Below, one piece after another: positions 34,139 through 45,419 of a DNA stretch of 64,000 bases (its first letter is position 1; every line of letters starts with the position of its first letter). The stretch lies in contig JAKOGI010000435.1 in the NCBI GenBank assembly GCA_029747015.1, positions 110,001-174,000 on the forward strand, read 5' to 3'. Source of the DNA: Carnegiea gigantea. Lineage: Eukaryota > Streptophyta > Magnoliopsida > Caryophyllales > Cactaceae. The notes beneath the pieces were generated by a model. That model saw only the letters and a list, made by a program, of their open reading frames with translations, made no database searches and was not told where the DNA came from. The translations under genes were made by a program, and so were the position numbers.

Positions 34139-35372
34139 TGTTTGAGCACTAAAAGTGCCAAATCAAGTGCTTCTAATCACTTAGGTTTTGTTCGTAATCG
34201 ACGTTATTTTTGAATTTTATTTGTTTATCATTTGATTTTTGTAGGAAATAATGTTGTGATGAAAATATGATTCATTTGGCAAAAATACAAGAAGAAGAAG
34301 AAATAAGAAAAAAAAGAAAAGAACCAAGCTGGCCTAGCTCCAGCTGGCCCAGCTCTCTCTCCCTCTGTTTCCTGGTTGGGCTGGGTGCTCAAGCAGGCCC
34401 AGCAGTTGCCCGCCTGTTTCGCCCAGTTTGGCCTATTTTTCATGAGGCCAGTAGCGAAGACACTCACGCAGTCCAGTTTTCCTTTTTTCTCAGCAGTGGC
34501 CCGTGTGGGCTTTGTGCAGTCGGCCCACGTGCATCCCAGTCGCGGCCTCGCCACAGCCCAACTCTCTGTTTCCCCTTTCTTAGCGGCCACAAATTAGAAA
34601 GTGAAGGGGAAATTGAGATTTTTGATGAAAATTAGAATATGGGTATTATTAGGAAGGTAAAAAATTTGATTTTTACTTGGGCAATCTTTGTAATTAGGAA
34701 ATTAGCATTAATATAAATAGGGGCTTTAGGAGACTCTTATAAATCATCTCATCACCAATCCATCAATTCTTCTTCTCTTCTTCCCTTATAGTATTGGCAT
34801 AGTTCTGGAGAATTCTTCTAATTTTTAGTTGAGATTTGATTTCAAGTTCTTGTTTCAATTTAAATTACGAGTTTTTGTTATCGTTCATGTTATTAGTTTA
34901 AATATTATTTCTCTTGTTTTATTTCAATTCCACTGTTCTCCTCTTAAGTTGGAATTTCTCTATAAGAGTTCTCTTTCAAGATTCAAGTTCAAAGGTGACT
35001 CTCAAAGATTTAATCTTTATTCATGGATTTCTTTATTATAGCTCATAATTTTTACTCTTGAGGTAAGTTCTTTCTACCTTCTTACTTTGTACCAGCTCCA
35101 GTTTAAATTTCATGTTTCATGTTCGAGTTTTATTAATTTTACCTTATTTCTTTGTTGTTAATTTTAGTTTGAATTAGTTTTTATTAAATTCCAAGTGTTT
35201 CTTGTTAGTTTAAACTCTTGATTATTATGTGGATTAATTCTAGTTTGTCTTGATTATTTTAATAGTTAGGTTCTAGTAATTAAACTCAACCCATCTCTGT
35301 GAACGACCCGTAAGGTGCTACAACCAAGGTTGTAGACTTGCGGCCTTATTTCATAGTTTTGAAACACAAACA
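34139..35372 (+). repeat. gypsy LTR 3 (right)
   Basis: 1234 bp, TGTTTGAGCACT to ACACAAACA, TATA box at 34712-34719. It is followed by the target duplication TTAGG and then viral RT/RNase H sequence. Confidence 0.92.
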
Positions 35373-35377
35373 TTAGG

Positions 35378-36040
35378 CTTAGAGAGAAAAGTTGGACAAA
35401 TCATCCTACAAAAGCATATTCTGAAAAAAGTAGAGAATTTCTCTGCAAAATGGAAGATAGGAGTAATTAGAAAATTTCCTTGGATGCCTTACCTATGCTT
35501 CTGATTTCATTAAAGATTTAGCTAAATTAAGAAAGCCAGTACAGCATAAACTTAAGAAAGAAGTAAGTTGGACATGGACTACTAATGATACAAAGATCAT
35601 TCAAAGCTTTAAAAACTCATCATGTTCTTAATTTGTCTAATGAAGAAGATGATTTAGTGCTTGAGATGAATGTCCGCAATAAGGATTAGAGCACAGTACT
35701 CAAAATCCAAGAAGGCTAAAAACACTACAAATATCGCAGTAGAAGTTTTAATCGGGCAGAATGCAACTATCTGACAATGGAAAGAGAAATCTTTGCAGTA
35801 ATGAGGGAAATTTAAAAATTCTTAATCTTTTTAGCCCAAAACCTTTTCTTATTCAAGTTGATTACAAAGGAATACTTGGTTTTATGAAAAGGAATTTATC
35901 AAATATCCAAGCACAAGGGCGATTTTTGCGCTGGCAATTATAGCTTAACTAGTTTTCCTTTTCTATTGAACATATACAGGGACCGAAGAACTCTCTAGCA
36001 GATAGTCTAATTCGAGAACTCGCTAATGGTGATCATCATA
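35378..36040 (+). pseudogene. pararetrovirus reverse transcriptase C-terminus and RNase H
   Basis: The viral pol resumes right after TTAGG. It runs through the connection region (KHILKKVENFSAKWK) into RNase H: YLTMEREIFAVMREI across frames, then VDYKGILGFMKRNLS in the open block 35761-35943, and IEHIQGPKNSLADSL. There are stops and at least two frameshifts. RNase H removes the RNA template in the replication cycle. The match to the left half at 18199 across the duplication is clean. Confidence 0.8.
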
Positions 36041-37105
36041 GCAGAACTCCTGGTAGAAAAGGAGGAAATCCATAATGAAATGCGTTATTACTAAAACGAG
36101 TTTCTCCTTCTAATAAGGTCCTTATTGATAATTTAGAATTTCATACAAAAAGTAGATTATATTTTGGTCTGCTATCTTTTGCTTGCCTAATAACCCAAAG
36201 ATTTTCCATTCTAGAGTTACAATTAATTGCCTTAGATGTCCTGATGATATCCAAGAAAAAATAAGTTCTCATGCTCAAGAAAAATGGTTCAATGAGTGGT
36301 AACCTATATTGACTATTATCATCATTATTCCTATGATAGTTGGGAGTCTTAGAGTACAACGATCTACTTTCTCAATAAGGCTGGAGTAGGTGGTGTTAGT
36401 TTCCTAGCAAATTCAATCTCTTAAAATGACCCCATCATTAAAGCCTGGCGATACGGGATGGTGCTTCACTTTATGGAAATCCTAGATCCAAATTACCTAT
36501 TTTTCTCAAAATTAACCAAGTTCCAACACTGCATGTTCAGAAGGATCCATTGGATTCTAACATCTCGTAATGGTCCAACAAATATTTCAAATGATCGATG
36601 CTTATATGTAGAGGTACATTGTGCACTAATCGAGTATGACAATGGAAAAGCCAAAGCAGCCTATTATCTTGGTCAGATTGTTAATTATGATGATCCCTAT
36701 AATCAACGAAAAGAATGGTTTCCTGATCGATGAGAGATAGTTACTGATCCTGCTTTAATAAGAACCATCAGTCTTTACAACATTTATCATCAAAGTTGGG
36801 CATTAATCGAACAACAGAAAATGTTAATGCATTGTGAAAACAGTACTATCACCTCTGACAATGAGTTCAAAGAATACATGAAGGTGAAAGGAGCGGTTTC
36901 AGAAGATATCTTTGATTATCTCTTTAATGTTGGAGTTGAAAAATTCTTATTAGAAAAAGAAAAGAAATATCTTCTTGAATTATTTAAGAAATGAGACCTA
37001 GAGCATCTCCAATTTGTTGAAGATTTTGATGATTATCTAGATAACAATGGTCTAGAAGATATTATTAGAGATGAAGGCATGCAGAATCTCAATGATGATA
37101 ACTAG
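36041..37105 (+). pseudogene. 3' ORF of the pararetrovirus, unassigned (position of the transactivator/inclusion-body gene)
   Basis: From about 36380 one frame is almost open: 36458-36733, stop TGA 36731-36733, open again to a TGA near 36992, and then to TAG near 37103. It contains DRCLYVEVHCALIEYDNGKA and a strongly acidic end (VEDFDDYLDNNGLEDII). Upstream of 36380 the sequence is more damaged. I do not recognise the fold. Its place between RNase H and the promoter is where cavemovirus- and solendovirus-like genomes have the translation transactivator, but the sequence alone does not prove that. Confidence 0.45.
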
Positions 37106-37278
37106 GCTTGTCATCATTAAAAGTTCTGAAAAGTGGTTACTTCATTATTGTACTATTTTGATAAGTGTCAGGTTTGTAAAATAAGGCATTCTACTATAGC
37201 CATGTGAATGTACTGTAGCCATGTTAAAAATCAGTGCCTACTGCAGCCAATGGGCATCCTATGTATCCACATCCCCTC
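37106..37278 (+). promoter_or_regulatory. upstream promoter region of the pararetrovirus, with three short repeats
   Basis: Three near-copies of CTACTRTAGCCATG occur at 37191-37204, 37210-37224 and 37238-37252, 30-90 bases before the TATA box. Spaced repeats here are reminiscent of the enhancer elements of caulimovirus full-length promoters. Confidence 0.5.
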
Positions 37279-37285
37279 TATAAAA
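37279..37285 (+). promoter_or_regulatory. TATA box of the viral full-length transcript
   Basis: TATAAAA within CCCTCTATAAAAGGAG. It is the only strong TATA box after the last viral ORF and lies 160 bases before a poly(A) signal, the usual spacing for a short terminal redundancy. Confidence 0.7.
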
Positions 37286-37444
37286 GGAGACGTCGAGTAC
37301 TCAGAAGGGACATGGTTGTTTGAGCATTCTTGAGTACAAGAGAAGTCAGAATTCTCCATTTCTCTATGAGCAAGAATCTCTAATGATTTGAGCTTAAGTT
37401 CCTCTTCAAGCTTTCCATTGTAATGTTTCCACTTTCAAGCTTTC

Positions 37445-37450
37445 AATAAA
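37445..37450 (+). terminator. viral poly(A) signal
   Basis: AATAAA in CTTTCAATAAAAGAAG, downstream of the TATA box as in pararetroviruses, where the signal is skipped on the first pass and used on the second. Confidence 0.65.
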
Positions 37451-37740
37451 AGAAGTTTTCTAGTAGGGAATGTTATTCAATTGAACCTTATATCTTAAAT
37501 ATTATAATGTCTTGATTAAGTCTCACTATCCTTTAAAAGTACTTAAAACTCGATTTGTGACCATGGTATGAAGTAGGGAACAAAACGGACCTACGTTGTG
37601 CCTGATCTAAGGAAGGTGGAGGTGAGACTAGCAATCTCTATAAACCGGAAGCTAAAGGAACGCTGAAGTCCAGCGCCAACTAAGTGCAAGTAATGGTCGA
37701 AAATCTCTAATTAAGCTTTAATTATTTTGTTAAGCACGGT
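37451..37740 (+). other. probable viral leader, up to the right end of the integrated copy
   Basis: Sequence after the poly(A) signal with several short start-stop ORFs and no long frame. In a circular caulimovirus genome this leader would lead to the primer site, which is where the left end of the copy (9093) begins. The exact right end is not marked by any repeat, so 37740 is an estimate. Confidence 0.45.
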
Positions 37741-38093
37741 GGGCCGTTAATCACAGAAAATATAATATTTATGATATAAGTAGTTTATGATAACTAGTAC
37801 TAATAAAGTCATTATAAGAAATCTAAACAAAAATACAAGCTTAGTTTTATCAAAAGATCCCAAAAACTTGAGTATTTGCACTTTAAACCTCATTTTTGGC
37901 AAAAATAGCAAATTCAGAAAGTTCAGGGATGAAGGTGCAAACAAAAACTTTAGACAGTAACTATTTCATAAAAGATCAATCCCTGCTAATAGTTTACCCA
38001 AAATAGTTGGTATTTGGGAATACATTCTAAAAACGTTGACCCTTAAATATTATTTTCATAGAATCCAGAGTAATCCAAAATCGTAAATTCCTA
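37741..38093. other. A+T-rich spacer between virus and Helitron array
   Basis: About 350 bases without an ORF or structure I can name. Confidence 0.4.
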
Positions 38094-38812
38094 ACTATCA
38101 TTAAAAAAAGGAAACAAAATGTCCCAATAACCAAATTATTGTGTCCAAGCCGGCAAATTTATTGTCCAAGCATCATAAAAAATAGGAAACAACATGCCCA
38201 AGTAACCAAATTATCATGTCCAAGCTGGCATTGATCGAGGTTTGCATTGATCTTCTTGAAGCAACAGCTTTGTTTCCATTTATATTATTTTCTTTTAAAT
38301 CATTCTTTGTTGTGCTTCCATTTAATCTTCTTGAATTTGTAGAGATCAACACGCATTCAAAAAGATGTTTGCATTGATCGAGGCTATTTTCAAACATTAT
38401 ATATTTAAGAAATAAAACAGTTATTACCAAATGAAATATTATTATGACATAAAACACTTTTGCCTTTCCTTGAACAAAATCTATTCCCACTTACAAGTAC
38501 ATCTTCTTGCCGACAAAGAGCGCCAAAAAGTTCTTAAAAAAACTGAGCGCAAATAACGTTTAAAAATTATTTGAATCCTAATTGAATTATGTTGTATGAT
38601 AACAATATAACAAACTAAATACAAATACTACCTCTGCTTTCTTCAATACGTAACATTTTACTCTGTGGAAATTAGACTTATAAATATAAAGGCAATTTAC
38701 ACTTAAACACATTATGGGTGACATAAATAACTAAGTACAAGATTTTTCCTTTGTAGATATTACATGTATGACCTTAGAACTAAAAGACTCTTAAACAATC
38801 GTTCATGCAGTC

Positions 38813-41560
38813 ATGGATAAAGACCGACCAAGCAGTCAAAGAATTAAAAATGGTTTAGAAAGTAGGCTATCTCGACTTAGTGCAAGATGGAGACTATTCA
38901 CGTAATGTAATCAAGATAAGACAGCCACATGATATATACAAGAACATGAACGATACCAAGTGCAAGCCAGAGCATTACAATTAGCCATATCCCATGCCGC
39001 AGCAAACACTAACATTGTAGAAAGTTAACGTCAAGCGCTGCCTGCTACTTTGAACTCTGATCTACATATAGAATTTACAGAGCGATGGTTATTCACAACA
39101 AGGATGGTTTCATGTGGCCACTGTAAAGCTATTATATGGTTGGGTGAAAAGATAAGAAGTTACATCATTTCTCAAGCGGAACTTACCTTATGTTCTCAAA
39201 ATGAATGAGTCATATTGCCAAACTTACCTCCTGCTTCACCTCCTCAAGTCACATTACTAAATGATCTAAGTTTCCCCCAATATATTAGAGCTTACAACTC
39301 AATGTTATCATTTAGTTCAATGGGTGGGACGATTGACTACTCTGTAATGGATGGTCATGGTCCTTACTCCTTCTATATCAGTGGGAAAAACCACCGTTAC
39401 GTTGGTTCTTTACTCCCAACAAAGGGAAGGAAGCCAAGATTTGCTCAATTATACATCTATGATACTAATGATGAAGTGCAAAACTGATGCAAGACTTTGA
39501 ATAGCTAGCAAAATGTCAACAAGTTTTGGCAATTTTGGAGACATTAGAATGAATGTTGGATTTAGTAAATCCTTATGTGATAGCCTTTCGAAATGCACGA
39601 GATATGATATATGCTAACAACATTGTTGACTTAAGTATTCAAATCATCGAAGCATGGCCAGGACGCCAATATACAAGGCCTACAGTAGATGAAGTGGCAG
39701 CGCTCATAGTAGGGTGATAAGCATACTGATGAGGGAACCCAAGACATCATTGTTTATAGTATAGACGGAAACTTAGAGCATATATATGAGATTCACCCAT
39801 CCTATATGCCTCTCCAATATCCCCTTTTATTTCCATATGCAGTCGATGGTTGGTCACAACACATACTATGTGCTAAAGGGTCAAGCAATAATAGACCATC
39901 TATCACAATGCGAGAGTTTTGCATTCCTGATACAATATTGAGTAATGAGTGGTACATTTTACTTTGTTGTGGCCGTTTGTTTTTATAGTTCATTGTTGAT
40001 TGTTATGCTATAATAGAAGCATGGAGATTAATTTACATACGATGTCACCAAGGTACACTCCGAACATATTTGTATAATGGTCTACAAGATGCAATTACTG
40101 CTGGAGAAAATGATCCCACAATAGTTGGAACATATATATCATTATCTATTCTATCACTTAAGTTTGTCATTTCTCCTGTTCATAGATATACATATTATTG
40201 AATTCCAAAAGCGAGGCTTACCATATTCACATATTTTGCTTATCTTACCAAATGAATACAAGACAACTTGTATATCATTATCTATTCTATCACTTAAGTT
40301 TGTCATTTCTCCTGTTCACAGATATACATATTATTGAATTCCAAATGCGAGGCTTACCATATTCACATATTTTGCTTACCTTACCAAATGAATACAAGAC
40401 AACTTGTGCAGAAGATATTGATAATGTTATATACACTGCACTGCCTTATAATGTTAGTGACCTTCTCACGTTTGAAACAGTTACAAGGCATATGATTCAT
40501 GGTCCATGTGGCAGTGGTGTTTCTTATGCCTTATGCATGGATGATACAAAGTGTACAAAATATTATTCAAAGACCTTCTCCAATAAGACCATTATTGAAG
40601 AGAGTGGGTTTGTCGAATATAGACGTAGAGACAATAGTAGAAGTGTAACAGTTCTTGGTACAAACATTGATAATAGGCAGGTTGTACCATACAATCATGA
40701 ACTTTGTGTCAAATATGATGCCTATATAAAGGTTGAGCGCTGCGCTCAAAAGAAGGTTATTAAGTATCTTCAAAAGTATATGCATAAGGGACCTGATCAA
40801 GCAACTTTTGTTATTGAAGACAATGCTCATAGTACCGAGGATAGAAAAGGTCTTCAATATAGATGGGTTGATGAAATAAAACAGTATTTAATTGTCATTA
40901 TGTGCCATCCGTTGATGCAACTTGTAGAATATTTGAGTTTGACATAACACATTGCTACCCATCTGTTGAATTACTGCAATACGACTTACCAGAACAATAA
41001 TACATTGTCTTCAATGATTGAAATGAACTTCATGATGTGGTAAATCAAGCAACAGAGAGGGTGATAATGCTCATCGGGTGGTTTCACGCAAATCTAACAA
41101 ATATGAATGTAAGAAGATATACCTATGCAGAATTCCTAGCAAGAGCCTTACAAAATGGACTATAAGACAACATGGGGTTTAGATACGTTCATTGCCATAT
41201 CCTCACCCAAACATGAGGGAAATATATTATCTCAGAGTGTTGCTGCATGTTGTTAGCGTGCAACATGTTATGAAGACTTAAGAAATGTTAATGGAACCCT
41301 AGATTTAACTTTTAAAGAAGCTTGCTTAGCATGTAGGTTGTTAGATGGCACTACCGAGTGGCATGAAGCATTCACAAAAGCATCAACATAGGCAACTGGC
41401 GCTGAACTAAGGAGTATATGTTGTTTAATGCTCATTTTCTCAAAAGTGGCACAACCTGATCGAGTATGGGAAGCATGTTGGAAAGATCTCACTAATGACC
41501 TTCCTCAAACGTTACAACAAGAGCAAAAAGACCCCCAATTGGAGATAAGTATAGAATAGA
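38813..41560 (+). pseudogene. Helitron Rep (HUH endonuclease) region, copy 1
   Basis: From ATG 38813 the order is: an N-terminal basic segment; a CxxC zinc-finger part near 39118 (CGHCKAI); the conserved linker at 39215-39487 (IRAYNSMLSF, GSLLPTKGRKPRFAQLYIYD); the Rep domain from about 39780 (SYMPLQYPLLFPYAVDGW, EAWRLIYIRCHQGTLRTYL); and the open block 40198-40947. The HUH motif reads LPYSHIL: Tyr (40360-40362) replaces the first His. The nucleophile region IKYLQKYMHKGPD is kept. A 136 bp tandem duplication lies in the middle. It ends with WEACWKDLTNDL, just before where the helicase domain would begin. Many stops. In active Helitrons this domain nicks and rejoins DNA during rolling-circle transposition. 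Confidence 0.82.
40135..40406 (+). repeat. 136 bp tandem duplication inside Rep copy 1
   Basis: 40135-40270 and 40271-40406 are nearly identical, both starting TATATCATTATCTATTC and ending AAGACAACTTG. The unit is not a multiple of three and covers the damaged HUH motif, so the motif is present twice. Confidence 0.92.
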
Positions 41561-41781
41561 GGAGAAATCTTGGATTGTATGAGCTTGAGCTAATACATAC
41601 TTCTATATAATAGGAATGTAGTGATGAGGTGGATTTTTCCTCAATTCTTATAAATTAGAGCTTTTAGACCATTGGATACAATCGCTCTCTAGATCTCAAC
41701 CGTCGCTTCAATTCTGATTATATTTAAATGAAATCCAAAATTTCCATGATTACTTCTCTCATATTTACCCCATATGTCGAC

Positions 41782-41783
<2 letters not shown>

Positions 41784-41858
<75 letters not shown>

Positions 41859-41882
41859 CATATATACATACAGATATATGTG

Positions 41883-41940
<58 letters not shown>
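41784..41940. repeat. (AT)n microsatellite in Helitron unit 2
   Basis: Long AT run interrupted by ACATATATACATACAGATATATGTG. ORFs of Tyr/Ile repeats on both strands are artefacts of it. Confidence 0.95.
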
Positions 41941-42415
41941 AGTCTCATATGTGGACATTAGTTATCTACATATATATGTAAAGCATTTAAATTCTATGAC
42001 ACATCTTAACGACTAATCAAACTAAAGAAAGAATATTGGGTCAAATTGTATGATAGTTAGTTATTCAAAGAAAAAGGCCCGCTAGGTCACTATCCATTGG
42101 TTTTTATGGCTCAGTAAAAATCAAAGAAAATTAAGCCAATAATTAAAACAGGACAAAGAGCCACCTTTGACGAATAATATTAATAGTTCTTTTAATTTTT
42201 AAAGAATATTAATGGTTTTGTTTTTTTTGCTTTTTAAAGAATGTTGGCCCCAAAATCTCAAAAAATGTTATTTCGATAATATATCCAAATAATTAGGAAG
42301 AAACTCATATGGACCATAATTAGCGTTCCTTAAGCTAAGTATATATGTCCTAAATATCAATCAATTACATGCATATTTTATAATATCTCCAATGATAATG
42401 TACATGACCTAAATA

Positions 42416-43153
42416 TCATTAGAAAAAGGAAACACGTCCCAATAACCAAATTAGTGTGTCCAAGCCAGCAAAGCATCGTTAAAAAAAAAGGAAGAAATGT
42501 TCGTGAGTAACCAAGTTATTGTGTCCAAGCCGACAAATTTATTGTCCAAGCCAACATTGATCGAGGTCTGCATTGATCTTCTTGAAGTAACAACTTCATT
42601 TCCATTTATATTATTTTCTTTTAATTCTATGATTCGACTTTATCTTCTTGAATTTATAGGGATCAACATACAATAAGGAGGAGGTATGAGTTTATCGGGA
42701 TCGATTTCAAGCATTAAATATTTAAGCAATAAAAGGTCCATTGTGATGCAACTTAATCTTCTTGAATTGGTAGGGGTCAACCTGCATTATGGAAGAGGTT
42801 TGAGTTTATTAGGATCGATTTCAAGCATTAAATATTTAAGGAATGAAAGAGTTATTACCAAATGAAATATTATTATGACATAAAAATCTTTTACCTTGCC
42901 TGGAACAAAATCTACTCCCATTTATACGTATGTGTTCTTGCTGACAAAGAATGCCAAAATGTTTTTAAAAAACTAAGCACCAATAACTTTTAAAAATTGT
43001 TTGAACCCCAATTGAATAACGTTGTATGATAGTAGCATAAAAAATTACATAAAAATACTACTTCTGCTTTCTTCACTGCATGACGTTTTACTCCGTGAAA
43101 GTTAGATTTACAAATATAAAGGCAATTGTACACTTAACTACATTACGAGTGAC
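42416..43153 (+). other. noncoding 5' region of Helitron unit 2
   Basis: Homologous to 38094-38812 and 45762-46490. It contains the phrases TTGTCCAAGC, CATTGATCTTCTTGAAG and a short internal near-duplication around 42650-42840 (GATCGATTTCAAGCATTAAA twice). No ORF. In Helitrons this stretch would carry the Rep promoter. Confidence 0.55.
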
Positions 43154-45060
43154 ATGGAGAGAGACCCACAAAGTAGTCAAAGAATTCAAAATGGTTTAGA
43201 AAATAGGCTAGCTCAGCTCAATGCAAGATGGAGACTATTTACGTAATGTAATCAAGATGAGACAACTGCACAACATATACAAGAACATGAATGATATCAA
43301 GCAGAAGCTAGAGCAGTCTAATTAGCCATATCCCATGCTACAGCAAACACGAACATTCTAAAGTAAATGTCAAGCACCGCCTACTACTCTGAACTCTAAT
43401 CCAGGTGAAAAATTTATAGAGCGATGGTTATTTACAGGGAGGATGGTTTCATGTATCCACCGCAAAGCAACAATGTGGTTAGTTGAAAAGATTAGGAGTA
43501 GCATCCTTTCTCAATGGTGATTCACCTTATGTTGTCAAAAAGGACATGTCATATTGCCAAACTTGTCTCTAATTCCTTCTCCTCTAGACACATTACTGAA
43601 TGATCCAAATTTTACCTAACATGTTAGAGCTTATAATTTAACATTATCATTTACCTCAAATGATGGGACGATTGACTACTCTATAATGGATGGTCCTTGT
43701 CCTTACTCCTTCCGTATCAGTGGGAAAAACTACCATCATATTGGTTCTTTTCTCCCAAAATAAGGAAGAAAACTAAGACTTGCTTAATTATATATCTACG
43801 ATACACATGATGAAGTGCGGAACCAATATAGGGCTTTAAATAGCCAGCAAAGTGTGAATGGGCTAATATGCCAATTTTGGAGGCAGTATAATGAATACAT
43901 GATTTAGTAAATCATTCTGTGAGGGCCTTCTAAAATGTATGAGATATCTTACATGCCACCAACATTGTTGACTTAAGAATTTGAATCATCGAAGCACGGC
44001 CCAAGACGCCAATATCCAAGACCCACAACAGATGAAGTGGTAGATCTCATAGTGTGTGATGAACATACTGCTCAGGGGACCTGAGACATCTAGTTTGCAA
44101 TATAGGCGAAAAGTTCTAGCGTATATATGAAACTCACCCATCCTATATGCCTCTCTAATATCCCCTTTTGTTTCCATGTGTAACCAATAGTTGGTCAGAA
44201 CACGTTCCATGTGCTAAAGGGTGAAGCATCAGTAGATCATCTATCATAATGCGAGAGTTCTATGCATTCCTCATACAATATCGAGTGAAGGAGTGGAACA
44301 TTTTACTTTGTTATGGCTGTTTGTTTTTAAAATTCATTGTTGATTGTTATGCTGCAACAGAAGTATAGAGATTGAATTAGAGACGACATCACCAAGGTAC
44401 ACTCTAGGCAGATTTGTACAGTGGTTTATAAGATACTATTACTATTGGGGACAATGATCCTACTATAGTTGGAGCATACATATCATTCTAAATTCCGTCT
44501 CTTAAGTTTGTCATTTCTCCTATTCGCAGATATACATGTTATTGAATTCCAAAAGCGAGCCTTACTGTATGCTCATATTTTGCATACCTTAGCAAATAAA
44601 TATATGCCAACTTGTACAGAAAATAGTAATAATGTTACATGCGCTGAGTTACTTGACAACGTTAGTGACCCTCTAGCATTTGAAACAGTTACAAGGCACA
44701 TGATTCATGGTGCATGGGGTAATAGTTTCTTATGCCCCATGCATGGATGGTAGTAAGTGCCTAAAACATTATCCAAAGACCTTCTCCAATGAGACCATAA
44801 TGGGTTTGTCAAATATAGGCATAGAGACAAAGAAGCTCACTTACCATGTGGCTAGTTAGCTGACACTATCGAGTGGCATGAAGTATTGGTAGAAGCATCA
44901 GCTTACACAGTTGGGGCTAAACTAAGGAGTATGTTTTGTTCAATGCTTATGTTCTTAAAAGTTGCATAACCTAATCAATAATGGGAATCACGTTCGAAAG
45001 ATCTCACTGATGACCTTTCTAGATGGTTACAACAAGAGCAAACAAACCCCCAATTGCTGA
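43154..45060 (+). pseudogene. Helitron Rep region, copy 2, with 0.7 kb deletion
   Basis: ATG at 43154 (MERDPQSSQRI...). The same blocks as copy 1 follow in broken frames. The open block 44469-44753 carries the HUH region as LLYAHIL (Tyr at 44568-44570) and THMIHG-like sequence (TRHMIHGAWG). Around 44828 the sequence jumps from the region before the nucleophile helix to the segment GSWHEV near the end of the gene, so the Tyr nucleophile region is gone. It ends like copy 1 near 45060. Confidence 0.78.
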
Positions 45061-45311
45061 TAAGTATAGAGCATAGGAGAAACCTTGGATGTATGAGTTT
45101 GAGTTAATCTATACTTCTATACAATAGAAGTGCAGTGATGTGGTGGATTTTTACTCAATTCTCATAAGTTAGAGTTTTTAGGCCGTAGGATATAATGTCT
45201 CTCCTGATCTCAATCGTTGCTCCAATTATGATTATATTTAAATGAAATTCGAAATTATCGGGATTACTTCTCTCATATTTACTCTCATGTGTTGATATTA
45301 TTTTTATTGTC

Positions 45312-45419
<108 letters not shown>

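Larger units (their letters stand above)
18200..35372 (+). mobile_element. Ty3/gypsy (OTA, Athila-like) tandem array: LTR-int-LTR-int-LTR, TSD TTAGG
   Basis: Three LTRs of about 1.2 kb (18200-19433, 26150-27369, 34139-35372) alternate with two internal regions of 6.7 and 6.8 kb in the same orientation. The outer ends are flanked by the perfect 5 bp duplication TTAGG, so the whole array goes back to one insertion, later enlarged by recombination between LTRs. Internal regions hold gag with a CCHC knuckle, protease, reverse transcriptase (FMDD), RNase H and integrase, all broken. The tRNA-Asp-type primer site, the 3' region and the gene order fit the OTA branch, probably Athila-like. Confidence 0.92.
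9093..37740 (+). mobile_element. endogenous pararetrovirus (Caulimoviridae), nested by two LTR elements
   Basis: Viral segments are 9093-9814, 14815-18199 and 35378 to about 37740, some 6.5 kb in total. In order they show a tRNA-Met primer site, a small ORF, a coat protein with a CxCx2Cx4Hx4H finger, a 30K-type movement protein, an aspartic protease, a reverse transcriptase, RNase H, an unassigned 3' ORF, a TATA promoter and a poly(A) signal. There are no LTRs and no integrase, as expected for this family. Coat protein before movement protein is the order of Cavemovirus/Solendovirus-type genomes rather than badnaviruses or petuviruses (known from the families; genus placement is my inference). 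All ORFs are broken by stops and frameshifts, so this is an old relic. The right limit is approximate. Confidence 0.85.
38094..41593 (+). mobile_element. Helitron unit 1 (5'-truncated, helicase-less)
   Basis: Similarity to unit 2 starts at the phrase CATTAAAAAAAGGAAAC and runs to CTAA at 41590-41593, where the TC-type left end of unit 2 follows. It contains a decayed Rep gene but no Pif1-type helicase domain. The first ~0.8 kb of the unit (left end plus microsatellite) is missing. Confidence 0.75.
41594..45107 (+). mobile_element. Helitron unit 2 (complete unit, internal deletion)
   Basis: Starts TACATACTTCTATATAATAG (left end with one change from TC), carries the (AT)n tract at 41784-41940, the noncoding 5' region, the Rep relic at 43154, and ends at the same breakpoint in the Rep-helicase linker as unit 1 (GAGTTAA before 45108). 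About 0.7 kb of Rep is deleted near 44828. Confidence 0.78.

Noticed and set aside
41689..41961. Tyr/Ile-repeat ORFs on both strands (and 45155-45466)
   Set aside because: Translation of (AT)n microsatellites, no coding signal.
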